From Acidobacteriota bacterium (GTDB taxonomy: Bacteria > Acidobacteriota > Terriglobia > Terriglobales > Acidobacteriaceae): 55,526 bases of DNA. The notes below the pieces were generated by a model. That model did no database searches. It was not told where the DNA came from and saw only the letters and a list, made by a program, of their open reading frames with translations. The number at the start of each line of letters is the position of its first letter. Position 1 is the first letter of the stretch. The translations under genes were made by a program, and so were the position numbers. Shown one piece after another: positions 27,739 to 36,791 of this stretch. The stretch covers positions 1-55,526 of the forward strand of contig JABDHA010000016.1 in NCBI GenBank assembly GCA_013285705.1, in the 5' to 3' direction.

Positions 27739-30204
27739 ATGCGAAGGCAATCAGCGGACAATCGCCGGAACCACTCGCCGCTTTCTTTCGTATCCCGCCT
27801 CATGGCACACGACCTGCGGTTCGCCCTGCGCGTAATCCTCTCCCATCGCTGGTTCTCAGCCGCTGTGGTGGCGACGCTGGCCTTGGGCATCGGCCTCAAC
27901 ACGATGGTCTTTACGCTGATCAATGCAGCGTTGTTCAAGCCGGTGCCGGTTCCCGGCGGCGCGCATCTGGTGGCCATCCGCAATCGCAACGCCTCGCAAA
28001 GTGATGACGCGATACGCGTGTCGTATCCGGACTTTCGCGATTACCGCACCCAGGCCTCTTCTTTTGCCGCGCTGGAAGCCGCAAGCGACGAAGAGGGCGT
28101 CCTGAGCGAGCGCGGCAATCCTCCGCAGACCTATCAAATGGAGCACGCATCGTCGGGCATCTTCGAGATGCTGCACATCCGGCCCATTCTCGGCCGTGGA
28201 TTTCTACCCAGCGACGACAAGCCCGGAGCCGAGCCTGTTCTTCTTCTCGGATATGGCGTCTGGCAGGACCGTTATAGCAGCTCTCCCAGCGTGGTTGGCC
28301 GCCAGGTACGCGTAAACGAAAAACCGGCCACCATCATTGGGGTGATGCCCAAAGGGTTCAAGTTCCCCACCAATGTAGACATGTGGATGCCGCTGGTTCC
28401 CACGGCAGATCTGGAAAAACGCGCCAATCGCCCGCTTCAGCTCTTTGGCATGCTCAAACCCGGCATCACCATGACCCACGCCAGCGTCGAGCTGAATGAA
28501 ATCGCCCGCCGTCTTGCCACGCAGTATCCCGACACCGACAAGGACATCGGCGTATCCGTCGAAACCTTCCAGCAACGGTATAACGGCGGAGGCATCCGCC
28601 TGGTCTTTCTGCTCATGCTGGCCGCCGTGGGATTTGTGCTGCTCATTGCGTGCGCCAATGTCGCCAACATGATGCTGAGCCGCTCCCTGGCCCGTCAGCG
28701 CGAGATTTCCATCCGCTCGGCACTCGGCGCATCGCGGTGGCGAGTCATCCGTCAGCTGCTGATCGAAAGCATGCTGCTCAGCATCCTCGGTGGTGTACTC
28801 GGTCTGGCGCTGGCCATGCTTGGAGTTCACTGGTTCGATCTTTCCACGCAGAACGTCGGTAAACCCTATTGGGTGCAGTTCACGCTGGACTACACCGTCT
28901 TCGGCTACTTCGCCGCCCTCTGCATCTTCAGCGGCCTGTTGTTCGGCACAGCTCCGGCCTTGCGCTCTTCGCGGGTCGACCTGAACGAAGTGCTAAAAGA
29001 AGGCGCTCGCAGCGTAGGCAAGCATCGTGGTGGCAGTCTCTCAGGCTTGCTTGTGATCTTCCAGTTCGCTCTCACCCTTGTGCTGCTCACCGGAGCCGGA
29101 GTGTTTGTGCACAGCCTGCTCAAAAATCTCTCCGCCAATCGATCTGTGCCCGCCGATCAACTCATGACCGCGCGCATTGACTTCCCTGAAGATCGCTACA
29201 AAGACCCCGACGCGCGCCAGCGTTTCTACGATCAGCTCTTGCCTCGTCTCAAAGCGATTCCCGGCGTCACCCGCGTAGCGCTGGGGTCAAACCTGCCCGG
29301 ACTCGGAGCCGGTGCATCACAGATCGAGATCGAGCATTCCACCGTCGACAATCCGGCGCACCGCCCGTCGGTATCCTTCGTCGTCCAGTCTCCCGGCTAC
29401 TTTGACGCGATCAATCTACCCATCCTGCTGGGCCGCGATTTCAATGAGACCGATGGCACGGCCGATCATAAGTCGGCCATCCTGACTCGCGAGTGCGCCC
29501 AACACTTCTGGCCGAATCAGTCTGCAATCGGAAGGCGATTCCGCTTCTACGACGACAAGAACAAGCCAGGCGATTGGATCACCGTCATTGGCATCTCAGC
29601 AAACATTGTCCAGGAGCTCGACGAGAAAGATCCTAAGCCGTTGCTCTTTGTGCCCTTCCGCCAGGAAGGATGGAATGGCATAGCCCTGCTCGTTCGCTCC
29701 AGCGCCAATCCGATCACAGCAGTGCGCGCTGCCCTGCAGGACCTTGATCCGGACCTGCCGCTGCGCGATGTGTACACTTTGCCTCAGGCAATCGAGCACC
29801 AGCTGTGGTATCTCCATCTCTTCAGCAAGCTGTTTGCAGGCTTCGCGCTCATCGCGCTGCTCATGGCTGCAGTGGGCATCTACGCCGTCATCGCGCAGCA
29901 AACCAACGACCGCACGCAGGAGATTGGCGTGCGCATGGCTCTGGGCGCGAACGCGCGCAACATCGTCACCCTGGTGATGGCGCGTGGCCTCTGGCAAATC
30001 GGCGCGGGACTCGTTCTTGGCGTCGCCGCGGCCCTGCCCGCCATGCGCCTCATGGCAGGCCTGCACATCAACGTCTCCCCATCGAGCCCCGCTGTCTTTA
30101 TCATCGTCGCCGCATTGCTGACACTGGTCGGCCTCTTTGCCTGCTGGCTCCCCGCGCGCCGAGCAGCAGGATTGGACCCGGTCAAGGCTATCCGCTACGA
30201 ATAG
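27739..30204 (+). CDS. ADOP-type FtsX/MacB-like ABC permease
   Basis: 821 residues. It has a MacB-like periplasmic domain twice (about 60-270 and 470-690), an FtsX three-helix permease after each, with the core motifs LLIACANVANMMLSR, SIRSALGASRWRVIRQLLIES and the second EIGVRMALGANARNIVTLV, and ends PARRAAGLDPVKAIRYE. The paired permease halves are of the acidobacterial duplicated orphan permease type: no ATPase gene lies beside it. An ATG at 27802 (residue 22) may be the true start, since MAHDLRFALRVIL is the usual opening, but the upstream ATG 27739 has GAGG near it. Confidence 0.88.
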   Translation: MRRQSADNRRNHSPLSFVSRLMAHDLRFALRVILSHRWFSAAVVATLALGIGLNTMVFTLINAALFKPVPVPGGAHLVAIRNRNASQSDDAIRVSYPDFRDYRTQASSFAALEAASDEEGVLSERGNPPQTYQMEHASSGIFEMLHIRPILGRGFLPSDDKPGAEPVLLLGYGVWQDRYSSSPSVVGRQVRVNEKPATIIGVMPKGFKFPTNVDMWMPLVPTADLEKRANRPLQLFGMLKPGITMTHASVELNEIARRLATQYPDTDKDIGVSVETFQQRYNGGGIRLVFLLMLAAVGFVLLIACANVANMMLSRSLARQREISIRSALGASRWRVIRQLLIESMLLSILGGVLGLALAMLGVHWFDLSTQNVGKPYWVQFTLDYTVFGYFAALCIFSGLLFGTAPALRSSRVDLNEVLKEGARSVGKHRGGSLSGLLVIFQFALTLVLLTGAGVFVHSLLKNLSANRSVPADQLMTARIDFPEDRYKDPDARQRFYDQLLPRLKAIPGVTRVALGSNLPGLGAGASQIEIEHSTVDNPAHRPSVSFVVQSPGYFDAINLPILLGRDFNETDGTADHKSAILTRECAQHFWPNQSAIGRRFRFYDDKNKPGDWITVIGISANIVQELDEKDPKPLLFVPFRQEGWNGIALLVRSSANPITAVRAALQDLDPDLPLRDVYTLPQAIEHQLWYLHLFSKLFAGFALIALLMAAVGIYAVIAQQTNDRTQEIGVRMALGANARNIVTLVMARGLWQIGAGLVLGVAAALPAMRLMAGLHINVSPSSPAVFIIVAALLTLVGLFACWLPARRAAGLDPVKAIRYE

Positions 30205-30347
30205 CCTGAACCGGCAGAGCATTCACAAGAAATGGGCCACCTGTGCCCTGTTCTGCGTCCTGAGTTAAAATCATCCGTGAAACGGAACCGAGAAATTTTC
30301 GTAACCTAATCGAACAGAAACCGATCCGAAAGAGCAGGAGAATTACG

Positions 30348-31361
30348 ATGTCGACGAATCTCACCCCCGGAAAACTTGCCGGACTGAAATCAGTCTCGGA
30401 TAAACGCGGCGTCATCGCCGCCGCCGCCATGGACCAGCGCGGCTCGCTCAAGAAATCGCTGGCGAAGGAAAAGGGCGTCGCTGAAATGCCCGATTCGGCG
30501 CTCGAAGAGTTCAAGATCCTTGTCACCGACGTCCTGACCAGGCACGCCTCGGCCATCCTGCTCGACCCCGAGTTCGGCCTTCCCGCATCGAAGAAGCGCA
30601 ACGGCAAGGGCCTTCTGCTCGCCTATGAGAAGACCGGCTACGACGCCGCGACGCCTGGCCGCCTTCCCGATCTGCTCGACGTATGGTCGGTGCGCCGCCT
30701 GAAAGAAGCGGGCGCAGACTGCATCAAGATCCTGCTCTATTACTCGCCCTTCGAGAAGTCCGCAGTCAACGACCTCAAGCATGCCTGGGTCGAGCGCATC
30801 GGCGACGAGTGCCGCGCGCACGACATTCCCTTCTTCCTCGAAACCGTGGGCTACGATGTGCACGACGAGGGCGAGAAGAGCATCGGCTATGCCAAACGCA
30901 AACCCGACGTCGTGACCGGATCGATGGAAGAGTTCGGCAAGGAGCGCTACGGCGTCGACGTTCTGAAGGTCGAAGTGCCTATCCAGATGGAGTTCGTTTC
31001 CGGGACACGAGCCTTCAAAGGGGAAGCCGCCTACACCCGCGGCGAAGCGCTTGAGCACTTCCGCACCGCCGCTTCCTCCACGCACAAGCCATTCATCTAT
31101 CTCTCGGCTGGCGTCTCGAACCCGGTCTTCATTGAAACGCTGGAGCTCGCAGCCGAAAGTGGAACCACCTTCAACGGCGTGCTCTGCGGCCGCGCAACCT
31201 GGAAGGACGGCATCCCCGTCTACGCCAAGCAGGGCGCCAAGGCATTTGAAGAGTGGCTCAACACCGAAGGCGTGAAGAACATCGAGAACGTCAACAACGC
31301 CCTCAAGGCCGCGCACTCCTGGTATGACAAGGTAGGCCTCAAGGCCGAAGCGCTGGTCTAA
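30348..31361 (+). CDS. lacD: LacD-type tagatose-1,6-bisphosphate aldolase
   Basis: 337 residues with GGAG nine bases before the ATG. Family-typical segments: AAAAMDQRGSLKK, ILLDPEFGLPA, IKILLYYSP, FFLETVGYDVHDEG, DVLKVEVPIQMEF with the Schiff-base lysine, and FIYLSAGVSN. These class I aldolases split tagatose-1,6-bisphosphate to dihydroxyacetone phosphate and glyceraldehyde-3-phosphate; relatives act on other ketose bisphosphates or sulfosugars. No tagatose-6-phosphate kinase is near by, so the substrate is uncertain. It ends before a strong terminator. Confidence 0.9.
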   Translation: MSTNLTPGKLAGLKSVSDKRGVIAAAAMDQRGSLKKSLAKEKGVAEMPDSALEEFKILVTDVLTRHASAILLDPEFGLPASKKRNGKGLLLAYEKTGYDAATPGRLPDLLDVWSVRRLKEAGADCIKILLYYSPFEKSAVNDLKHAWVERIGDECRAHDIPFFLETVGYDVHDEGEKSIGYAKRKPDVVTGSMEEFGKERYGVDVLKVEVPIQMEFVSGTRAFKGEAAYTRGEALEHFRTAASSTHKPFIYLSAGVSNPVFIETLELAAESGTTFNGVLCGRATWKDGIPVYAKQGAKAFEEWLNTEGVKNIENVNNALKAAHSWYDKVGLKAEALV

Positions 31362-31380
31362 GCAAGCATTAACCTCAGAA

Positions 31381-31420
31381 AAAGAAACGCCGCGATCTTG
31401 AATCGCGGCGTTTCTTTTTC
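31381..31420 (+). terminator. Strong intrinsic terminator after lacD
   Basis: Perfect 16-bp stem AAAGAAACGCCGCGAT (31381-31396) and its complement (31402-31417), loop CTTGA, with the T-rich end CTTTTTC. It stops lacD transcription and insulates the convergent glycosyltransferase gene. Confidence 0.9.
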
Positions 31421-31542
31421 TGCTCAATGCAGGTTCGTATTCATCCGGCTGTCATCCTGACACGGACTCTGAGTGCAACGAAGAGGAAGTGGAAGGATCT
31501 GCTTTTTTTCTCCGGGCAAACCTGCTGGCTCGAATCGCACAC

Positions 31543-32622
31543 TCACTTCGCGCCCGGACGATGCGCCACACGCAACTTACCCTGGCGCAACACCCGAGTC
31601 ACCTGCTTCCGCACGCGCCGCATCACGGCATTCGCATCGTGATGCCGGAGCAGTTCGACAGCCCTCCATCCCGGAATCGAATACGCCTTACCCATAATCG
31701 GCCCCTGCACCGGCTCGGGATCGGCAGCACGCCTGCTGACGAACTCAATCACCTGCTCGCGGTAGCTCTGTTTGTAGCCATCCCACCACGAGAGGCAGCG
31801 CTCCTGCAAGGCATCGATCTCTCCCGCATTGCCCAGCATCTGCTGGATAAACGTGCGCGCCTCCGGCCATGATCGCACCGTCGGAATCGGATGCTCGCCC
31901 AGCAGCTCGCGAAAATAATCCATCGTGAGACGTTTTTCGACAATCGGGATCGACCCGCATTCGAGCGCCTCATAAAGCCGGAAACACTCCAGCTGCACAT
32001 TGCCCATCGGACACGGCGAGAACGTCGACTGCAGCAGCAGGTCGGAGAAATCCGATGGCGTCAGCAGCTTCGGCTCGCGGTCCTCACGGCTCAGAAACGT
32101 CAGTCCGGAAATGTCGTCTGTTCCAGAAAGAAAGTATGGCTTGACCGGCAAAAGTGCCTTCACCATATCAGGCCGCGACGATTTGGCAATCTGCCCGGCA
32201 AACGACCACACATACTTCCGCGTGCTGGCAGGCTCAATCGCTCGTCCCGCGCGCCCCATTCCATTCGAATAGCCGAGCGGCATCTTTCTCACATATTTCG
32301 CATTGAAGACATTCGACCAGTGGCAGCGGAAGACGCCGAGAAAGTTCCGGTAAATCTCCTCGTAAAGCCCCTCGAAATTTTCATCCAGAAAATGGACAAG
32401 GAAGGCGTTCTTGCCGCGAAACTGCTCATAATACTTCACATCGTTGCAGTAGACGAATGCATCGAACAGGATCGCATTGTCCAGCACCAGCTCATGCTTG
32501 CCGTCGGTGACCTGCTCCTTGAAAAACGGCCCGAAGATCTCCTCAATCCACTCACGTTCATGCGGATTGGGAGCCTGCCAGATCGCAGTGTAGCTTTTGA
32601 GCACCGGCGTGCTGCTGGACAT
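31543..32622 (-). CDS. Exostosin-like glycosyltransferase (GT47-type)
   Basis: 359 residues. The C-terminal half has the exostosin signature FSPCPMGNVQLECFRLYEALECGSIPIV in order (pattern F.PCP.G....C..R.YE.L..G.IPI), and DDISGLTFLSR precedes it. The N-terminal half (WQAPNPHEREWIEEIFGPF ... LVHFLDENFEGLYEEIY) is less conserved. It probably transfers a sugar in surface polysaccharide synthesis, but donor and acceptor are unknown. No signal or membrane segment is clear. It stands alone, with convergent lacD on one side and divergent padR on the other. Confidence 0.78.
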   Translation of the reverse strand: MSSSTPVLKSYTAIWQAPNPHEREWIEEIFGPFFKEQVTDGKHELVLDNAILFDAFVYCNDVKYYEQFRGKNAFLVHFLDENFEGLYEEIYRNFLGVFRCHWSNVFNAKYVRKMPLGYSNGMGRAGRAIEPASTRKYVWSFAGQIAKSSRPDMVKALLPVKPYFLSGTDDISGLTFLSREDREPKLLTPSDFSDLLLQSTFSPCPMGNVQLECFRLYEALECGSIPIVEKRLTMDYFRELLGEHPIPTVRSWPEARTFIQQMLGNAGEIDALQERCLSWWDGYKQSYREQVIEFVSRRAADPEPVQGPIMGKAYSIPGWRAVELLRHHDANAVMRRVRKQVTRVLRQGKLRVAHRPGAK

Positions 32623-32741
32623 GTGTGAGAGATCCTTAGGCTTGAAACTCGCTTCCTTATTTTACCTGCTGGCCAGTCCCCTTCCCCGCTCCCTGCATCT
32701 TTGCCTCAATCCGACGCTCATCTGAATATTCCTCTTGCAGA

Positions 32742-32760
32742 TATATCCGTAACAGATATA
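32742..32760. promoter_or_regulatory. Inverted repeat before padR, candidate self-operator
   Basis: TATATC (32742-32747), spacer CGTAACA, GATATA (32755-32760), nine bases before the padR ATG. AGATATA also occurs as a direct repeat (32739 and 32754). The same TATATC and GATATA ends occur in the 30-bp palindrome at 40805-40834. Confidence 0.5.
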
Positions 32761-32769
32761 GAGTGACAC

Positions 32770-33153
32770 ATGCCACGAAAAGCTCCTGCCGAACCCCCTC
32801 CGGATTCGCTGCTTCCCCTCAGCCCCGTCGTCTTTTCGATTCTTCTTTCGCTCTCTTCAGCCGAAAAACACGGCTACGCGATCATGAAAGAAGTTGCGGA
32901 GGCTGAGGGCGGCAGCCTCCGCATGGGCCCGGGCACGCTCTACGGCTCGCTGGACCGTATGATCCGCGCCGCCCTGGTTGAAGAATCCGGGCTCTCCGAC
33001 GATGAGCGCCGCCGCTACTACCGCATTACCCGCTTCGGCCGTAAAGTGCTGGGCGCGGAGATGGCAAGATTGACACACGCCCTCAAGTCCGCGCGACGCA
33101 GAGGCATTCTTCCTGCCGAGACACCGCATGAAGCAGCGTGGATGAAAAAGTAG
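32770..33153 (+). CDS. PadR-family transcriptional regulator
   Basis: 127 residues. The winged helix contains LSPVVFSILLSLSSAEKHGYAIMKEV, MGPGTLYGSLDRMIRAALVEE and DDERRRYYRITRFGRKVL, all PadR signatures. PadR regulators in Acidobacteria commonly lie beside large ADOP permeases; here the gene is an orphan, with the nearest such permeases 2.6 kb and 7.7 kb away. An inverted repeat directly before its start suggests autorepression. Confidence 0.92.
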   Translation: MPRKAPAEPPPDSLLPLSPVVFSILLSLSSAEKHGYAIMKEVAEAEGGSLRMGPGTLYGSLDRMIRAALVEESGLSDDERRRYYRITRFGRKVLGAEMARLTHALKSARRRGILPAETPHEAAWMKK

Positions 33154-33546
33154 GAATTCCTGCACGCGATTGGTATGTTTTTACTCAAATTTGGTCACAG
33201 CCTCTCTGCTCAACGGTACGTAGACCAAAGATATCTACCGGATGATTACCTGACATTTTTCATTTGCGATCAATCATTTAGGGCTCGTTCGTCACCTGAA
33301 AAAATTAAAAGAACGGCGAGGCAACTTTGGCGCAAGACATGCACTCATATTTAGCAACACTAGAGGCAACTTCAACTTAGTACCTCACCTTTATGGAGTA
33401 TCACTCTTGAATTGTCCGCGACGCATGCGGACCCTCAGTCACACTACCCTTTTGGCTTCCCTTCCTTTACTGCCTCTGAAGCGGGCCCGCTGGAAAGCGG
33501 GCCCTCATGCTTTCTGCTCCCCATTCCACCGCTAAAATGAAGTGGC
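33154..33546. other. 393-bp intergenic region between padR and pgeF
   Basis: AT-rich in its middle. It holds a 9-bp perfect hairpin, GGGCCCGCT-GGAA-AGCGGGCCC (33483-33504), possibly a terminator for something ending here, without a good U-run. No gene, RNA family or repeat recognised in the remainder. Confidence 0.5.
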
Positions 33547-34509
33547 ATGCCATCTTCTTCAGAAAATCGTTCCGCTTCCCGGAAGCTTGCTGCACCGCCA
33601 GAACAGACAGAACAGAGACGGCGCAAGAGTGCAAAAACGAAGCTTGAAGTGATAAGAGTGCCTGCCTGGTCAGAGCTTCCATGGCTGCTCCACGGCTTCA
33701 GTACGCGCACGGGCGGCAAAACGTCGGTCTACCGTCCAGACCAGCGTGCTGGCGAACTCAACCTTGGTTTCACCGCATCCGACCCTCGCGAAACCGTCCT
33801 CGCGAACCGCCGGCTGTTCATCGGCGCAGTCGCAGGTGAAGCAAAAACGATGCCCGCACTCGTCACGCTCAAGCAGATTCACTCTTCGATCAACCAGGTC
33901 GTCAGCAAAGCCGATACTGGCGAGGAAGCGCGCCATGAGGCTGACGGCATGATGACAAAGGAACGAGGCATTCTGTTAGGCATCCAAACAGCAGATTGCA
34001 TCCCCGTTCTCATCGCCGATCGCAAACAGCGTGCGGTAGCGGCATTCCATGCAGGCTGGCGCGGAACGCTCAAGCGCATTGTCGAACACGGCGTGGGCCG
34101 CATGCGTCTCGAATTTAACAGCCGCCCTGAAGATCTGGTTGCAGCCATTGGTCCCGGCATCGCGCAGTGCTGCTATGCGGTGGGTGAAGAGGTGCGATCG
34201 GAATTCGAATCGCAATTCGCCTATGCAGCGGAATTATTTTCGGAGGTCTTCGACTCGGACCCGGTCAAAGAAAAATATCCGATGCTGTTTCTCACCGCGC
34301 GTGCGCCCGGCCACAGCAATCTTGGTCCCAGTCTTCATCTCGACCTCGTTGAAGCCAATCGCCGCCAGCTGCTCGATGCCGGCCTCAGTGCGGAAAACAT
34401 CTTTGTTCAAGGCGATTGCACCAGCTGCCGCACCGATCGCTATTTTTCGCATCGCGCCGACCATGGCTTCACCGGGCGCAGCCTCTCCGTCATCGGCATC
34501 CGGAAATAA
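33547..34509 (+). CDS. pgeF: PgeF-type laccase-domain protein (peptidoglycan editing factor)
   Basis: 320 residues. After a basic, disordered 35-residue N-terminus it shows the family's metal site: LKQIHS (His112), QTADCIPVL (Cys151) and AFHAGWRGT (His168). PgeF proteins (formerly YfiH, called polyphenol oxidases) help keep peptidoglycan stem peptides correct, removing wrongly inserted L-serine; some also show purine-nucleoside phosphorylase activity. Stands alone before a bidirectional terminator. The N-terminal extension is longer than usual and may be wrongly included; an ATG is not obvious further in. Confidence 0.88.
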   Translation: MPSSSENRSASRKLAAPPEQTEQRRRKSAKTKLEVIRVPAWSELPWLLHGFSTRTGGKTSVYRPDQRAGELNLGFTASDPRETVLANRRLFIGAVAGEAKTMPALVTLKQIHSSINQVVSKADTGEEARHEADGMMTKERGILLGIQTADCIPVLIADRKQRAVAAFHAGWRGTLKRIVEHGVGRMRLEFNSRPEDLVAAIGPGIAQCCYAVGEEVRSEFESQFAYAAELFSEVFDSDPVKEKYPMLFLTARAPGHSNLGPSLHLDLVEANRRQLLDAGLSAENIFVQGDCTSCRTDRYFSHRADHGFTGRSLSVIGIRK

Positions 34510-34510
34510 A

Positions 34511-34545
34511 AAGAGGCATGGAGATAATCCATGCCTCTTCTGTTT
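34511..34545. terminator. Bidirectional terminator between pgeF and HU gene
   Basis: AAGAGGCATGGA (34511-34522) pairs with its complement (34528-34539), loop GATAA. On the plus strand CTGTTT follows; on the minus strand TTTTATTT follows. It ends both convergent genes. Confidence 0.8.
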
Positions 34546-34561
34546 ACTAATGTTGAATCTG

Positions 34562-34894
34562 TTAGGCCGAATGCTGCTCCGGACTGGAGGCGGGATGAGA
34601 ATCCGCCGGGGATGCCTCTTTGGGGTTCACTAAATCTCGTAATTCTTTGCTGGGCTTGAAATAAGGAACGCGTTTGGCCGGAACCTCGACCTTGGCGCCC
34701 GTCTTGGGATTACGACCGATTCGCGGTTTACGCTGCCGGATACGGAAGCTGCCGAAACCACGAATCTCTATCTTGTCGCCTGTTTTGAGCGCGTGGATCA
34801 CGGAATCGAAAATTGTATCTACGATCACTTCTCCATCGCGTCGCGTCAGGTCGCCGAGTTGGGTCACTTCCTCCACTAAATCTGCTTTGGTCAT
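34562..34894 (-). CDS. HU/IHF-family DNA-binding protein
   Basis: 110 residues. Core HU fold MTKADLVEEV ... IEIRGFGSFRIRQRKPRIGRNPKTG ... VPAKRVPYFKPSKELRDLVN, with the beta-arm Pro in RNPKTG region. About 18 extra, Pro/Ser/His-rich C-terminal residues (KEASPADSHPASSPEQHSA). Such proteins bend and compact DNA. HU versus IHF cannot be decided; most Acidobacteria carry several copies. Confidence 0.9.
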   Translation of the reverse strand: MTKADLVEEVTQLGDLTRRDGEVIVDTIFDSVIHALKTGDKIEIRGFGSFRIRQRKPRIGRNPKTGAKVEVPAKRVPYFKPSKELRDLVNPKEASPADSHPASSPEQHSA

Positions 34895-35000
34895 GGCAAG
34901 TTTGCTCCAGAATATCTGTTCGCGTCGCCGCTGCCCGGTAAGTGAATGGCAGACTCTAGGTTACGCCTGTTAAACATAATAGATGCAACAAATTTAACCA

Positions 35001-35906
35001 TTATCTCCAAAGAAAATAGAACCCGGCATGTTTTTCCAGCAACTTCGATGGATTCGGCCACAAATCGTCCGCGTCCGAGGTCACCAGATCCAGAACAGAT
35101 CGCCCTTTTTTCGCCGGTTTTACCACATTTGGCTCTCCGGAAATGCCGACCTGCTTTGCCGTATCCAGCAATGCATCGCGAAAACCGCCTTGTTTATCAA
35201 TTAGATGCAGGGGGAGTGCCTGCTGCCCCGTCCAGACCTGCCCGGTCGCCAGAGGAGTCAGCTTCTCTGCGCCTATCCCGCGTCCCGCAGCCACATCGCG
35301 TATGAATTGAGTGTGCATATTATCGACAAGACTTTGAAAGTAGGCCCGCTCTTCGGGAGTCATCTCACGCGTCGGTGAACCGGCATCCTTCAACGACCCG
35401 GCTTTCAGGACCTCGGGCTTCAGCTTGGCCCATTTCAACAAATCCCCGTAATTGGTCCACTCCATAATGACGCCAATCGAACCGACGATGCTGGCATCGT
35501 TTGCATAGATTTTGTTGGCGCCGGAAGCAATATAGTATGCGCCACTGGCTCCCACGCTCTCTATCGACGCGATGATCGGCTTTTTCTTCTCATCGCGGAT
35601 ATGCCGCACTTCCCCATAAATCTCCTGCGAAGCGGCAGCGCCTCCGCCCGGCGAGTCAATATGCAGGATAATCGCTTTGATCGAATCATCCTGATCGAAC
35701 TTCCTCAGCTGATCGACCGTTTTATCCGCGGCCAGAATCACACCCTCGACATCGATCACACCGATGCTGTCGCCAAACGTGGTGTTGCCCCCGATTGCCT
35801 GCACCGCGACATAACCAAGCAGGCTCACCACCGCAATGAATGCAATAAAAAGCCCGCCGCCTAAGAACACCCAGAACCATGCCGAACGGCGTTTTTCGTC
35901 AGCCAT
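35001..35906 (-). CDS. sppA: Signal peptide peptidase SppA (67K-short type)
   Basis: 301 residues with one N-terminal membrane helix (WFWVFLGGGLFIAFIAVVSLL) and a ClpP-like catalytic domain. Nucleophile Ser121 lies in ESVGASGAYY, and Lys173 in AGSLKDAGSP is the probable general base; HIDSPGGG is the oxyanion-strand signature. Short SppA proteases cut up signal peptides left in the membrane. Its C-terminal ~30 residues vary. Located 106 bases downstream of the HU start on the same strand, but probably separate. Confidence 0.9.
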   Translation of the reverse strand: MADEKRRSAWFWVFLGGGLFIAFIAVVSLLGYVAVQAIGGNTTFGDSIGVIDVEGVILAADKTVDQLRKFDQDDSIKAIILHIDSPGGGAAASQEIYGEVRHIRDEKKKPIIASIESVGASGAYYIASGANKIYANDASIVGSIGVIMEWTNYGDLLKWAKLKPEVLKAGSLKDAGSPTREMTPEERAYFQSLVDNMHTQFIRDVAAGRGIGAEKLTPLATGQVWTGQQALPLHLIDKQGGFRDALLDTAKQVGISGEPNVVKPAKKGRSVLDLVTSDADDLWPNPSKLLEKHAGFYFLWR

Positions 35907-36164
35907 AGCGGCGAGTGTAGCACTTGCAGCACCTCAACGGGTAAGTGTGCTTTTACCCATCATCTGTAACGCAGCAAATATCGTTCTGTCCGATCAAACA
36001 ATCTTGCTTGTTTTTCGCAAGTGAAATTTGCTAGCTTTCCCTCCGTGGCGATGGCGGGGTCGCGATCCAACGCCGCTTCTTCCAAAGTTTCGCGATTCGG
36101 CCTGAAAGTCCCCCAGAAACTGATTCAACTAACAAATCCAAACCTCATCGGAAAGGAAAAACCC

Positions 36165-36578
36165 ATGCAAATCAATCCATATCTGTCGTTCGATGGAGAG
36201 TGCGAGGCAGCCTTCAAGTTTTATGAACGCTGTCTTGGCGGAAAAATCGAAAGCCTGTTTACCCATGAAGCCATGCCGCCCGAGGCCAAGGCGCAAATGC
36301 CAGGGGTGGACCCCAAACGAATCATGCACGCCCACTTGTCGGTAGGCGACCAGGCAATCATGGGAGCCGATGGACCGCCGGGAGGCAAGAAGCCTCAGGG
36401 GTTCTCCGTATCGCTGACGTTCAAGAGCGTATCCGAAGGCAAGCGCGTTTTCGATGAGTTAGCGCAGGGGGGCCAAGTATTTATGCCGTTCGCATCCACT
36501 TTCTGGTCGCCGGGTTTCGGGATGCTGACAGACCGTTTCGGAATTCCTTGGATGGTGAACTGCGAACAGGCTGCCTGA
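36165..36578 (+). CDS. VOC-superfamily (PhnB/glyoxalase-like) protein
   Basis: 137 residues from ATG 36165, which has GGAAAGG upstream; an in-frame ATG at 36021 would add unrelated residues. It shows the usual VOC opening MQINPYLSFDGECEAAFKFYERCLGG and IMHAHLSVGDQAIMGAD, with the end DRFGIPWMVN. Such small proteins are of unassigned function and often bind metal. No partner gene near by. Confidence 0.85.
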   Translation: MQINPYLSFDGECEAAFKFYERCLGGKIESLFTHEAMPPEAKAQMPGVDPKRIMHAHLSVGDQAIMGADGPPGGKKPQGFSVSLTFKSVSEGKRVFDELAQGGQVFMPFASTFWSPGFGMLTDRFGIPWMVNCEQAA

Positions 36579-36625
36579 CGCCTGTTCGCAGTCTTTGCAA
36601 TCGCTGTAAGACTTGAAAGAGATTG

Positions 36626-36646
36626 GCGAGGGCGTTAAGCCCTCGC
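36626..36646. terminator. Hairpin after the VOC gene
   Basis: GCGAGGGC (36626-36633), loop GTTAA, GCCCTCGC (36639-36646). No U-run; a weak terminator candidate. Confidence 0.4.
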
Positions 36647-36791
36647 AGAAATCGGTACATCAGCGTGGTTTCAGCCGCCGGGGGATCGTTATTTCAAACT
36701 GACCCACAGGTTAGCGAGTCCTCGCGCCATCGAATGGTGTCTATATGATAGGTTGAAAGAAGTTTCTTAAGACAGCAATGGTTACCCTAGA

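Noticed and set aside
30390..31427. 345-codon minus-strand open frame opposite lacD
   Set aside because: High-GC antisense shadow of the clear aldolase gene; repetitive composition and no motif.
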